Shown piece by piece: positions 23,150 through 34,980 of a stretch of 64,000 bases of DNA. Numbering within the stretch: the stretch's first letter is position 1; each line of letters starts with the position of its first letter. Location: positions 36,832,469 through 36,896,468 of the forward strand of contig CM037789.1 in the NCBI GenBank assembly GCA_021229015.1, in the 5' to 3' direction. The position numbers and the translations under genes were made by a program. The notes under the pieces were generated by a model that worked only from the letters and a program-made list of their open reading frames with translations, ran no database searches and was not told the origin of the DNA. This DNA comes from Solen grandis. Its lineage: Eukaryota > Mollusca > Bivalvia > Adapedonta > Solenidae.

Positions 23150-24101
23150 GTAAGGTATCTGCATGTAAGTCTAGTTTAATATATGCTAAGAACTCTGTAC
23201 AACAGGTTTATTTAATGTTGTAAATACAGCAAAGTGTACAAATTTACTGCCCAAATTTACCATGCGCTTTCCATATGTTAACGGGGCGGCCATTTTCCTG
23301 GTCTCAACAGGTGAGAGACTACTAAAGCATTTTGGTTGAGCACAGAAACAAAAAGTTATATCTAGTGCATTCAAAAAATCATAAAAAACTATAGCATCAA
23401 GAGAAAAAAATATTTGAGCCATGATCATCTCCATATTTGGCTTCAATAATGTAAACATTAGCCATGGATTTTCCAGTAACTTTAAGGGGAGGTAACATTG
23501 CATTGAGTTTTTGATGGATTTAGTAGTCTCTTACCAACAACCCAAAAATAGATAAAAGGAAAATTCACAATTATGTGTTTTTATTTTATTATTATTATTT
23601 TATTATACATTTAACCCAAAATACTCTATTACAATCATTTTATTGCAAATAATATACAAACCATACATTGATTATCATCACGTCTTCACGAAAATTGTCG
23701 GAAAATGCCGAGAGACGAAATGAAAACGCGTATTGAAGAAACATGATATTATAGATCTATGGTGCATGAAAAATGCATAATTTTACTTTACAATTTTACA
23801 TTTGTCATCTGATAGTATATTGATGGTTTTGTTACACTGACAATATATCGACAATAAAATGAACAATATATATCTATAAACATTGTTTTTATCGACAATA
23901 TGTTCAGTCTCCTTAATGAGCATATTGAAGGACGCGAAATTATACACGATCAATTTTATCATAATCAGAAAACAAAAAGTATCAAACGAATCTCAAATGC
24001 CATTCATATATCACTAGATTGACACTGTTTTTCCACTTTTTTAGTGTTGGAATAAACTCTTTTTTCGTTTTTTTTTTGTCAAACTGGAAACTCGAAATAT
24101 T

Positions 24102-24124
24102 TAGGCGACCGCCATCGGTCGCCC
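24102..24124. other. Perfect short hairpin
   Basis: ggcgaccg-ccat-cggtcgcc: an 8-bp stem with a 4-base loop in otherwise AT-rich DNA. Confidence 0.7.
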
Positions 24125-24208
24125 TATGCCATCGGTCTCCATTATGCTGTAAATAAAGGACGGTTGGTCTACATAATGAGTAAAATATATATATATTGTC
24201 TATTTCAG

Positions 24209-24451
24209 AACCGATGAGTTGTATCGTGTACAGCGAAATGCCAGGCTACTTTGAGATCAATAAATAAAGAGACATCATTCTACCATAATGGAAACCAGTC
24301 AGCCAGAACATATGACAAAAAAACAACTTATTTATTCATTGGAGTTTTTGCTGCAGATCGGACCCAGCAATATATCAAACGGTTATGGATGACAAATGGA
24401 ACTTTTGAGTTTTTTTTATATCTATGGACTAAATCCTTGACAAAAAAGTAA
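24209..24451 (+). CDS. Possible exon of an OB-fold-like protein
   Basis: Follows a good acceptor (tatttcag). It reads PMSCIVYSEMPGYF, then needs one frame step near 24250 to continue as SINKETSFYHNGNQSARTYD ... IGVFAADRTQQYIKRLW. A 'x-ADRT' strand turn followed by hydrophobic residues resembles OB-fold single-strand DNA-binding proteins, as does the later segment at 31868-32100 (IIADKT, VVWSHGL). The same gene is possible but unproven. The intron would hold the repeat cluster at 24.9-29.9 kb. Confidence 0.25.
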
Positions 24452-24878
24452 ATAGTTCGATGTTTGGTTGAAACCGAATACCTGTTGTGAATTCTATACA
24501 ATTGCAAAAGTAAAGCAATTTTTGTGTGTGTGGACTATACTGTATTGCTTTCCTTTATCTTCACTTTTCTGCTTATCAGTTATAGGATTTTGTGAACATG
24601 TTCTCCAGTGGTCAAAATGCAAATGATAATTTTGTTTATCGCGGTATAGGTAGGGCTTTCAACAGCTCTTTTTCTTATAAACCTACTTATAATCAGCATT
24701 GCTGTAGTATGATGTTAATACACATGTACTGTTCAAAGCGAATTGTAATTTTATTTTATGCTCTTTTTTCATTATATATATTGATATAATGTGCTTATCT
24801 ATAATGATAAGCTGTATTTATCTTTGTATCTTATAATGTGTGCAAGTGAAATATACTCAACCAAAAAAACCCCAAAAA
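24452..24878. other. Non-coding
   Basis: AT-rich. A short ATG-led stretch at 24598-24650 (MFSSGQNANDNFVYRG) ends near a GTAGGG and could be an exon, but nothing supports it further. Confidence 0.35.
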
Positions 24879-26588
24879 ACAAGAGGGCCATGATGGCCCT
24901 GGATCGCTCACCTGAGTACCATTGCTACAACTGATTACAAGGTTTTTAAACAGACAAGAATTCTGATATAACTCAATCTTAAACATTTTAGCCCTGACAA
25001 TACTACACACCAAATATATAAGCACTGGGCCTTATGGTTTCAGAGGAGAAGACTTAGTGCGGGGTCATTTATCTCCAAAGGGCCACCATTTTGAAAATCT
25101 TGATAATGAACCATTAGATGATGCTACATACCAAATATCTAAGCTCTAGGCCTAATGGATTCATAGAAGAAGATTTTTAAAGATTTTCCTATATAACTCT
25201 ATGTTAAACAAGTGACCCCTGGTGCGGGGGCATTTATCACCATAGGGTCATGATTTGTACAATCTTGGTAATGAACCATAAGATGATGCTACATACCAAA
25301 TATCTAAGCTCTAGGCCTAATGGATTCATAGAAGAAGATTTTTAAAGATTTTCCTATATAACTCTATGTAAAATAAGTGACCACTGGTGCGGGGTCATTT
25401 ATCATCGTAGGGCTATGATTTGTACAATCTTGGTAATGGCCCATAAGATGATGCTACATACCAAATATCTAAGCTCTAGGCCTAATGGATTCATAGTAGA
25501 AGATTTTTAAAGTTTTTTCTATATAACTCTATGTAAAACAAGTGACCCATGGTGCGGGGTCATTTATCACCATAGGGTCATGATTTGTACAATCTTGGTA
25601 ATGAACCATAAGATGATGCTACATACCAAATATCTAATCTCTAGGCCTTATGGATTCATTGAAGAAGATTTTTAAACATTTTCCTATATAACTCTATGTA
25701 AAACAAGTGACCCCTGGTGCGGGGGCATTTATCACCGTAGGGTATGATTTGAACAATCTTGGTAATGAACCATAAGATGATGCTACATACCAAATATCTA
25801 AGCTCTAGGCCTAATGGATTCATAGAAGAAGATTTTTAAAGTTTTTCCTATATAACTCTATATAAAACAAGTGACCCTGGTGCGGGGCATTTATCACCAT
25901 AGGGCATGATTTGACAATCTTGGTAATGAACCATAAGATGATGCTCATACCAAATATCTAACTCTAGGCCTATGGATTCATAGAAGAAGATTTTTAAACA
26001 TTTTCCTATATAACTCTATGTAAAACAAGTGACCCCTGGTGCGGGGGCATTTATCACCGTAGGGCTATGATTTGAACAATCTTGGTAATGAACCATTAGA
26101 TGATGCTACATACCAAATATCTAAGCTCTAGGCCTAATGGATTCATAGAAGAAGATTTTTAAAGATTTTCCTATATAACTCTATGTAAAACAAGTGACCC
26201 CTGGTGCGGGGTCATTTATCACCGTAGGGCTATGATTTGTACAATCTTGGTAATGGCCCATAAGATGATGCTACATACCAAATATCTAAGCTCTAGGCCT
26301 TGCAGTTTTGCAGAAGAAGATTTTCAAAGTTTGCATTTTTAAAATCTATTTTTAGCTCCTGTGACCTACTTTTTTAACCAATCTGAATAATTTGTACAAC
26401 TTTGATAGAGGGCATCATAAGGATGATTCCTGTGAAGTTTGGTCAAAATCCCTTCAGCGGTTCATGATGAGATGTTGTTTAAAGCAAATTGTTGACGACG
26501 GACGGACGCACGCACGCACGGACGACGGACGACGGACAAAAGGCGATCACAATAGCTCACCATGAGCACGTTGTGCTCAGGTGAGCTA
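24879..26588 (+). repeat. Hairpin-ended modular repeat, core type 1 (copy a)
   Basis: Starts acaagagggccatgatggcc (a stem-loop), then atcgctcacctgag. About eight tandem units of about 155-175 bases follow ('ggtgcggggtcatttatcac', 'ctaagctctaggcctaatgg'). It ends with a (GGAC/GCAC)n tract and the hairpin of gagcac/gtgctc followed by aggtgagcta at 26588. The word gctcacctgag occurs inverted at both ends. The next element starts at the following base. Confidence 0.85.
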
Positions 26589-28372
26589 ACAAGAGGGCCA
26601 TGATGGCCCTGGATCGCTCACCTGGTATCATTAGGCTATGTAAAATCAAGTGACCCTTGGGGAGAGCCAATTTTGACCTCAGGGTCATGATTTGAACAAA
26701 GTTGGTAAGAATCGACTAGACAATGCTACACACTACCACACTCTACTTGGTAGAGGTCTATTAGCCCATGTTACATACCAAATATATATATAAACTCCAG
26801 ACCTTGAAGATTTTTCTAGTTTTTTTTCCAATATTAGTCTATGTAATATCAAGTGATCCCTGGAGCGGGGCCAATTTTGACCCCAGCGTCATGATTTGAA
26901 CAAACTTGGTAAGAATTGACTAGACAATGCTACACACCAAATATCTAAACTCTATGCTTTGTGGTGTCTGAGAAGAAGATTTTTCAAGTTTTTTTCCTAT
27001 ATCAGCCTATGTTAAATCAAGTGACCCCCCCTGGGGCGGGGCCAATTTTGACCCCAGGGTCATATTTTGAACAATCTTGGTAGAGAGTCATAAGATCATG
27101 CTACATATTAAAATCAAAAGGCTAGGCCTTGTGGTTTCTGAGAAGATTTTTCAAGTTTTTTCTATATTAGCCTATGTAAAATCAGGTGACCCCAGGCTAA
27201 TATAGGAAAAACTTGAAAAATCTTCTTCTCAGAAACCACAAGGCCTGCGGTTTAGATATTTGGTGTGCAGCATTGTCTAGTAGATCACAACCAAGTTTGT
27301 TCAAACCATGGCCCTGGGATCAAATTTGGCCCCTTGGTCAAGTGACCCCTGGAGCGGGGCCAATTTTGACCCCAGGGTCATGATTTGAACAAACTTGGTA
27401 GAGATCAACTAGACAATGCTACACACCAAATATCTTAACTCTATGCCTTGTGGTTTCGGAGAAGAAGATTTTTCAAGTTTTTTTCCTATATCAGCCTATG
27501 TTAAATCAAGTGATCCCTGGGGCGGGGCCAATTTTGACCCCAGGGTCATCATTTGAACAATCTTGGTAGAGAGTCATAAGATCATGCTACATACCAAATA
27601 TCTAAACTCGAGGCCTTGTGGTTTCTGAGAAGAAGATTTTTCAAGTTTTTTTCCATATTAGCCTATGTAAAAACAAGTGACCCCTGGGGCGGGGCCAATT
27701 TTGACCCCAGGGTCATCATTTGAACAATCTTGGTAGAGAGTCATAAGGCCATGCTACATACCAAATATCTAAACTCGAGGCCTTGTGGTTTCTGAGAAGA
27801 AGATTTTTTCAAGTTTTTTTCCATATTAGCCTATGTAAAATCAAGTGACCCCTGGGGCGGGGCCAATTTTGACCCCAGGGTCATAATTTGAACAATCTTG
27901 GTAGAGAGTCATAAGATCATGCTACATACCAAAAATCAAAAGGCTAGGCCTTGTGGTTTCGGAGAAGAAGATTTTTCAAGTTTTTCCTATATTAGCCTAT
28001 GTGAAATCAAGTGACCCATGGGGAGGGGCCAATTTTGACCCCAGGGTCATAATTTGTACAATCTTGGTAGAGAGTCATAAGATCATGCTACATACCAAAA
28101 ATCAAAAGGCTAGGCCTTGTGGTTTCGGAGAAGATTTTTTAAATTTTCATTTTTAAAATCTATTTTTAGCTCCTATGACCTTCTAATTTGAACAACTTTG
28201 ATAGAGGTCATGATAAGGATGATTCCTGTGAAGCTTGGTCAAAATCCATACAGTGGTTTAGGAGGAGAAGTTGTTTAAAGGAAAAGTTGACGCAAGACGC
28301 ACGCACGGACGGACGCCGGACAAAAGGCGATCACAAAAGCTCACCATGAGCACGTTGTGCTCAGGTGAGCTA
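26589..28372 (+). repeat. Hairpin-ended modular repeat, core type 2
   Basis: Same ends as its neighbours (acaagagggccatgatggcc at the start, gtgctcaggtgagcta at the end) but a different core: units with 'ggggcggggccaattttgac' and 'cttgtggtttctgagaagaa'. One unit is inverted at about 27193-27345. The tandem units are about 165 bases. Confidence 0.85.
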
Positions 28373-28385
28373 AAAAAAAAATAAA

Positions 28386-29892
28386 ACAAGAGGGCCATGA
28401 TGGCCCTGAAACGCTCACCTGAGTACCATTGCTACAACTGATTACAAGGTTTTTAAACAGACAAGAATTCTGATATAACTCAATCTTAAACATTTAAGCC
28501 CTGACAATACTACACACCAAATATATAAGCACTGGGCCTTATGGTTTCAGAGGAGAAGACTTAGTGCGGGTCATTTATCTCCAAAGGGCCACCATTTGAA
28601 AATCTTGATAATGAACCATTAGATGATACTACATACCAAAAATCTAAGCTCTAGGCCTTATGGATTCATAGTAGAAGATTTTTTTAAAAGATTTTCCTAT
28701 ATAACTCTATGTAAAAAGTGACCCCTAGTCGGGGCATTTATCACCGTTAGGCTATGATTTGAACAATCTTGGTAATGAACCATAGATGATGCTACATAAA
28801 ATATCTAAGCTCTAGGCCTTATGGATTCATAGAAGATTTTTTAAAGATTTTCCTATATAACTCTATGTAAAACAAGTGACCCTGGTGCGGGGTCATTTAT
28901 CACCGTAGGCTATGATTGTACAATCTGGGTGGCCCATAAGATGATGCTTATACAAATATCTAAGCTCTAGGCCTTATGGATTCATGGAAGAAGTTTTTTT
29001 TAGATTTTCCTATATATCTCTATGTAAAACAAGTGACCCCCTGGTGCGGGGTCATTTATCACCATAGGGCTATGAGTTGTACAATCATGGTAGTGGCCCA
29101 TAAGATGATGCTACATACCAAATATCTAAGCTCTAGGCCTAATGGATTCATAGAAGAAGATTTTTTAAGATTTTCCTATATAACTCTATGTAAAATAAGT
29201 GACCCCTGGTGCGGGGGCATTTATCACCATAAGGTCATGATTTGTAAAATCTTTGTAATGAACCATAAGATGATGCTACATACCAAATATCTAATCTCTA
29301 GGCCTTATGGATTCATAGAAGAAGATTTTTAAAGATTTTCCTATATAACTCTATGTTAAACAAGTGACCCCTGGTGCGGGGGCATTTATCACCATAGGGT
29401 CATGATTTGAACAATCTTGGTAATGAACCATTAGATGATGCTTCATTCCAAATATCTAATCTCTAGGCCTAATGAATTCATAGAAGAAGATTTTTAAAGA
29501 TTTTCCTATATAATCTATGTAAACAAGTGACCCCTGGTGCGGGGGCATTTATCACCTAGGGTATGATTTGACAATCTTGGTAATGGCCCATAAGATGATG
29601 CTACATACCAAATATCTAAGCTCTAGGCCTTGCAGTTTTGCAGAAGAAGATTTTCAAAGTTTACATTTTTTAAATCTATTTTTAGCTCCTGTGACCTACT
29701 TTTTTAACCAATCTGAATAATTTGTACAACTTTGATAGAGGGCATCTTAAGGATGATTCCTGTGAAGTTTGGTCAAAATCCCTTCAGCGGTTCATGAGGA
29801 GATGATGTTTAAAGCAAATTGTTGACGACGGACGGACGCACGCACGGACGACGGACAAAAGGCGATCACAAAAGCTCACCATGAGCACGTTG
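28386..29892 (+). repeat. Hairpin-ended modular repeat, core type 1 (copy b), broken at its right end
   Basis: Begins acaagagggccatgatggcc and holds type 1 units as in the copy at 24879. It breaks inside the terminal hairpin at 29892 (gagcacgttgt). The next 56 bases are an inverted fragment of its own core. Confidence 0.85.
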
Positions 29893-29948
29893 TTTTACAT
29901 AGAGTTATATAGGAAAATCTTTAAAAATCTTCTACTATGAATCCATTA
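29893..29948 (-). repeat. Inverted fragment of the type 1 core
   Basis: 'tttacatagagttatatagg' and the following bases to about 29948 are the reverse complement of the type 1 unit. The fragment joins directly to the broken hairpin and then to a LINE fragment. Confidence 0.8.
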
Positions 29949-29954
29949 GCACAC

Positions 29955-30275
29955 TGTGTCTTTGATTTAGAAAATCATGTCCATTATTGTATTTTATTAA
30001 GACATTGTTGAAGCTGCCGTTCAATAGTATTCATATTTTTGGATCTGTAGCAAATTAAAAAGTCGTCAACGTAAAGAGAGCAATCAACACCAGGATTTAA
30101 ACATTTAACAATACTATTAATTTCAACACTAAAAAGGGTAACAGAGAGAATACTTCCTTGTGGAACTCCCTGCTCTTGACTAAAACAATCTGATAAAGTC
30201 GAACCACATTTGACTATAAAATTTCTGTCTGATAAAAAATTTTCTATAAATATTGGTAAATGGCCCTTAAGACCA
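29955..30275 (-). pseudogene. Jockey-like LINE reverse transcriptase fragment
   Basis: Read on minus it encodes SQEQGVPQGSILSVTLF and, further on, CSLYVDDFLICYRS. These are the QGVPQGSxLSP-type and YVDD motifs of Jockey-clade reverse transcriptases. Both ends are cut, by the inverted repeat fragment on the left and the tandem repeat at 30275 on the right. Confidence 0.8.
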
Positions 30276-30810
30276 GACCTTGTCCGAATGATAACTTAAG
30301 TTCTATTTGACCTTTAAATCTCAAACTTCATGTGGTTGTTGCTCATGATTAGATGACCCCTATTGATTTTGGTGTCATTACCTCAAAGGTCAAGGTCAGA
30401 AGGTCATCAGACCTTGTCCGAGTGATAACTTAAGTTCTATTTGACCTTTAAGTCTCAAACTTCTTGTGGTTGGTGCTCACGATTAGTAGATGACCCCTAT
30501 CGATTTTGGTGTCATTACCTCAAAGGTCAAGGTCACATGTTATGTATGTATAATACCAGACCTTGTCCGAGTGATAACTTGAAGTTCTATTTGACCTTTA
30601 AATCTCTTGGTGTCAATACCTCAAAGGAAGGTCACAAGGTTGCATTTGTATATATGTTTGATGACTTGGCCTTGTCCAAATAAAATTTTAGTCCTATTTC
30701 AGACTATATGTGGTTGTTCCTTATAATGAGTAGATTACCTCTATTGATTTGGGTGTCAACATCCAAAGGTCAAGTTCACAATGTCACATGTTGATATATT
30801 TTCATTATAT
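30275..30810 (+). repeat. Tandem repeat, about 120-145-bp unit
   Basis: Four units starting with 'agaccttgtccgagtgataa' (near 30275, 30410, 30562, with a degenerate one near 30668), each with 'cctcaaaggtcaaggtcac'. It is related to the array at 41180-42500 and decays toward 30800. Confidence 0.8.
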
Positions 30811-31867
30811 AAATGTCTTGCCCAAGTGATAACTTCCATTTTATTTTTACTCTTAAGGTCCTAACCTCATGTAGTTGTTGCTTATAAATGTAGAAAACTC
30901 TGTTTTCAAATTAATAAGTTGGATTCTTATAAATATTTTGAACGATTTAAGCACTGTCTGACTAATAACTCAAAATCTCATTGTGTCTGGTTTTATTTCA
31001 GTAAATGTTTAGTTCCACATTTTAGCACATTATATTTTCAATCAAATTTTTGAAGTTTGAGAATTTTTTGTGACAAGCCAACATTATGAAGGCAAACTCC
31101 TTGCATGTAATATAGCTATATACATATTATGGCATATGATGGAGGCATGTATGTTTCACAAACATTTCTTGTTTATGTTATTTTGGAGTCATTGCCCTTT
31201 GTCTGCATTAACAATTTCTTTTTCAGTGCATAACTTGGAAATTATCCGCCTTTGTTCATTTCTTGCTGTAATGCTGACAAAGTGCTGGAATAGTCGAGCG
31301 TGCTGTCTTCAGACAGCTCTTGTTATATTAAACATTCACAGCTTAATAAATGTAAAAAAGTTTCTTCTTGATCAAAAACTTAAAAAATCTCTTCAAAACA
31401 ACTTTAACTCAGAATTTTACATCAATGGCTTTGGGAAATCTTCAATATTTTGAAAATCAGTGTTAAAGTTTTGCTGTAAACATGGTTTTTTACTCAGCGA
31501 ACATCGATAGAATGCAAATATAGAAGCATGTTGTGTACATGGGACGCAACAATAATTTGTACAAAAAACAAAAACATGCCTTGTTAATTAATTACACCAT
31601 TCCTAGTTATGCAATACAGTGTCGTCACACACACTTTTTTTGACTGGATTACATATTTTTGTTTAGGGTATACTGAAAAAAACAACACAAATATGTTATT
31701 TGTACTTGTTTTTGTTTAAAAAAGTGTTTGTTAATATGTTGTACTTTTCAAACCACGAAAGAAACAACAACTTAATATCATTATGACCTAACAGTATGAA
31801 TGCATTGCGCCATAATAGGAATAGTATGTATGTATATGTAGTACCTAAATATATTCTCGCATTTCAG
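30811..31867. other. Non-coding
   Basis: T-rich sequence with no convincing coding signal. A 127-codon open stretch at 31070-31453 has an unremarkable composition and no motif. Confidence 0.4.
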
Positions 31868-32498
31868 GCTGCAGCAGATGTCAAATTTCTGGGCTTAATT
31901 GAACAGAAAATGGTAAGCACTCTATATGGAGAAAAAGAGATCCACACTGGTATCATTGCGGATAAAACACAATGAAGTTTTGTCGTGTGGTCACATGGAT
32001 TGAAAGAGAAATTAAAACAAGGGGATTTCATCCGTTTAACTAACATTCAGTGCACAGTCTTCAATGAACAAAACAATTGAACTCTACATCATCGACAACA
32101 GTTGGCGCAATTACCCCATTTCTAGATGTGATTGAAGAACTCCAAAATGTTATAGATGATGTAACTCTTTTGAATCGGTTTTAATTAAAACACATACGTG
32201 CACTATCTGCTTTGTAAATCTACAAAACCTTGATGGCAGCATCACAAGGTGCCACTCGTGTGGTTATAAACAAAAAATGTCAAACCTTAGAGTTTCCATC
32301 AATTCCTCAGGCCATGTTTCTGTTGATGGTGAAAAGAAGAAAGATGTCATCTCAAATGATGTGTTGAGCAATTTCCTCACATTACACAATCTCCAAAATA
32401 TGAAAAATGATGCAGATGCATTAGAAGATTTTCTAATGCTAAACACATTTGAAATGACAATTTCTAACTCAGAAATTATCAAGCTCACTAAAGCTTAA
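31868..32498 (+). pseudogene. Exon(s) of an OB-fold-like protein, disrupted
   Basis: After an acceptor (atttcag, 31867) the frame reads AAADVKFLGLIEQKM, then IHTGIIADKTQ, a stop, and (one base off) SFVVWSHGLKEKLKQGDFI. A segment ending TRCHSCGYKQKMSNLRVSI leads into a clean 73-codon tail at 32277-32498. 'ADKT...VVW......L..GD.I.L' is the usual strand pattern of OB-fold domains such as RPA-like proteins. The Cys pair CHSCG may be half of a zinc ribbon. Several breaks occur near 31980 and 32080. It is probably a decayed or error-laden copy, perhaps connected to the exons at 23089 and 24209. Confidence 0.35.
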
Positions 32499-32654
32499 AT
32501 GATCAAGTGCTGCATTTTTCTTGTCATAGAACATTTTTATTTGCACTGTAAAAAATAACCTAAGAACAGAATAAAGGATAAAGAAATAAGAGAAGATTTG
32601 TATTGGTTAAGTGTCAAGAATATGCTGAACAATTGATATTAAAAAATGTAGCCT

Positions 32655-34655
32655 TTTTTAGCTCACCTGAGCACAAAGTGCTCAAGGTGAGCTTTTGTGA
32701 TCGCCCTTCGTCCGGCGTCCGTCGTCGTCCGTCGTGCGTCGTGCGACGTGTGTCGTCAACAATTTGCTTTAAACGACATCTCCTCTGAAACCGCTGGACA
32801 GAATTTAATGAAACTTGGCAGGAATGTTCCTTGGGTGAGGCTCTACAAAAGTTGCTAAAATAAAGTTGATCCATGAAGAACTCTGGTTGCCATGGCTACA
32901 AAAAGAAAAATAATTTGAAAACTTTAAAAATCATCTCCTTCAAAACTACTGGCCAGATTTCAAAATAATTTGGTACAGATGTTCCTTGGGTCAGCCTCTA
33001 CCAAAGTTGCTAAAATTATTCCGATCCGTAAAAAAACATGGCCGCCAGGGGCGGGGCTTATTTGCCTTATATGTATATAGAGAAACCTTTAAACAACATC
33101 TCCTCTGAAACCACTGGACAGAATTTGATTAAACTTGGCAGGAATGATCCTTGGGTCAACCTACACAAAAGTTGCTAAAATAAACTTGATCCATCTTGAA
33201 CTGTGGTTGCCATTGCAACAAAAAGAAAAAAAAATATGAAAACTTTAAAAATCATCTTCTTCAAAACTACTGGCCAGATTTTAAAATAAATTGGTACAGA
33301 TGTTCCTTGGGTCAACCTCTACCAAAGTTGCTAAAATTATTCTGATCCGTAAAAAAACATGGCCGCCAGGGGCGGGGCTTATTTGCCTTATATGTATATA
33401 GAGAAACCTTTAAACAACATCTCCTCTGAAACCACTGGACAGAATTTGATTAAACTTGGCAGGAATGATCCTTGGGTCAACCTACACAAAAGTTGCTAAA
33501 ATAAACTTGATCCATCTTGAACTGTGGTTGCCATTGCAACAAAAAGAAAAAAAAATATGAAAACTTTAAAAATCATCTTCTTCAAAACTACTGGCCAGAT
33601 TTTAAAATAAATTGGTACAGATGTTCCTTGGGTCAACCTCTACCAAAGTTGCTAAAATTATTCTGATCCGTAAAAAAACATGGCCGCCAGGGGCGGGGCT
33701 TATTTGCCTTATATGTATATAGAGAAACCTTTAAACAACATCTCCTCTGAAACCACTGGACAGAATTTGATTAAACTTGGCAGGGATGATCCTTGGGTCA
33801 ACCTTCACAAAAATTGCTAAAATAAACTTGATCCATGTAGAACTCTGGTTGCCATGGCAACAAAAAGAAAAAAAAATGAAAACTTTAAAAATCATCTTCT
33901 TCAAAACTACTGGCCAGATTTTAAAATAAATTGGTACAGATGTTCCTTGGGTCAACCTCTACCAAAGTTGCTAAAATTATTCCGATCCGTAAAAAAAGAT
34001 GGCCGCCAGGGGCGGGGCTTATTTGCCTTATATGTATATAGAGAAACCTTTAAACAACATCTCCTCTGAAACCACTGGACAGAATTTGATTAAACTTGGT
34101 AGGGATGATCCTTGGGTCAACCTTCACAAAAGTTGCTAAAATAAACTTGATCCATGTAGAACTCTGGTTGCCATGGCAACAAAAAGAAGAAGAAAATATG
34201 ACACTTTAAATATTATCTTCTTCAAAACTACTGGCCAGATTTCAAAATGATTTAGTACAGATGTTCCTTGGGTCAACCTCTACCAAAGTTGCTAAAATTT
34301 TTCCGATCCTTAAAAAACATGGCCGCCAGGGGCGGGGCTTATTTGCCTTATATGTATATAGGGAAAACTTTAATCAACATTTCCTCTGAAACCACTGGAG
34401 AAACCACTGGACAGAATTTGATTAAACTTGGCAGGAATGATCCTTGGGTCAACCTTCACAAAAGTTCCTAAAATAAACTTGATCCATATAGAACTCTGGT
34501 TGCCATGGCAACAAAAAGAAAAAAAATATGAAAACTTTAAAAATCATCTGCTTCAAAACTACTTGCCAGATTTTAAAATAAATTGGTACAGATGTTCCTT
34601 GGGTCAACCTATTTATCTCAGGTGAGCGATTTAGGGCCATCATGGGCCTCTTGTT
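32655..34655 (+). repeat. Hairpin-ended modular repeat, core type 3 (full copy)
   Basis: Starts tttttagctcacctgagcac with the gagcac/gtgctc hairpin, then a (GTCC)n tract. Units of about 320 bases follow ('ctcctctgaaaccactggac', 'ggttgccatggcaacaaaaa', 'ccgccaggggcggggcttat'), at about 32771, 33098, 33417, 33737 and 34059. It ends caggtgagcgatttagggcc + atcatgggcctcttgtt. Most units carry the GTTGCC-AT-GGCAAC palindrome or a near match. No protein is encoded. Confidence 0.9.
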
Positions 34656-34863
34656 TTTTAAAATTTTCTCATGTTTTTCCAAATGGATGTAAAATTGGAT
34701 CATTGTTAATTATTTGTTAGGTTTATTTGTGGCAAAACATAGTGCCATTAGAATTAGTGTAGAGAAATAAGTGACAAGAAGCTTGAGTTATTTTTTACTT
34801 TTTAGCTCACCTGAGCACGTGTGCTCAGGATGAGCTTTTAGGATCGATGAATGTCCGTCGTCC
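34059..34863 (+). repeat. Left copy of an 805-bp identical duplication across the gap
   Basis: Matches 34981-35785 base for base wherever I compared them, at a constant offset of 922. It ends at the N gap. It includes the right part of the type 3 element and the first bases of a type 4 element (34803-34863). Confidence 0.85.
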
Positions 34864-34963
34864 NNNNNNNNNNNNNNNNNNNNNNNNNNNNNNNNNNNNN
34901 NNNNNNNNNNNNNNNNNNNNNNNNNNNNNNNNNNNNNNNNNNNNNNNNNNNNNNNNNNNNNNN
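34864..34963. other. Assembly gap (100 N)
   Basis: Exactly 100 N. The identical sequence on both sides suggests two contig ends that overlap and were not merged. Confidence 0.95.
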
Positions 34964-34980
34964 TTGACACTTTAAATATT

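Noticed and set aside
27953..29332. Open stretches of 67-118 codons in the hairpin repeats
   Set aside because: They only reflect the repeat unit read in frame; similar 'proteins' recur with each unit and carry no domain.
30441..30683. 80-codon open stretch
   Set aside because: It lies wholly inside a tandem repeat and varies between units.
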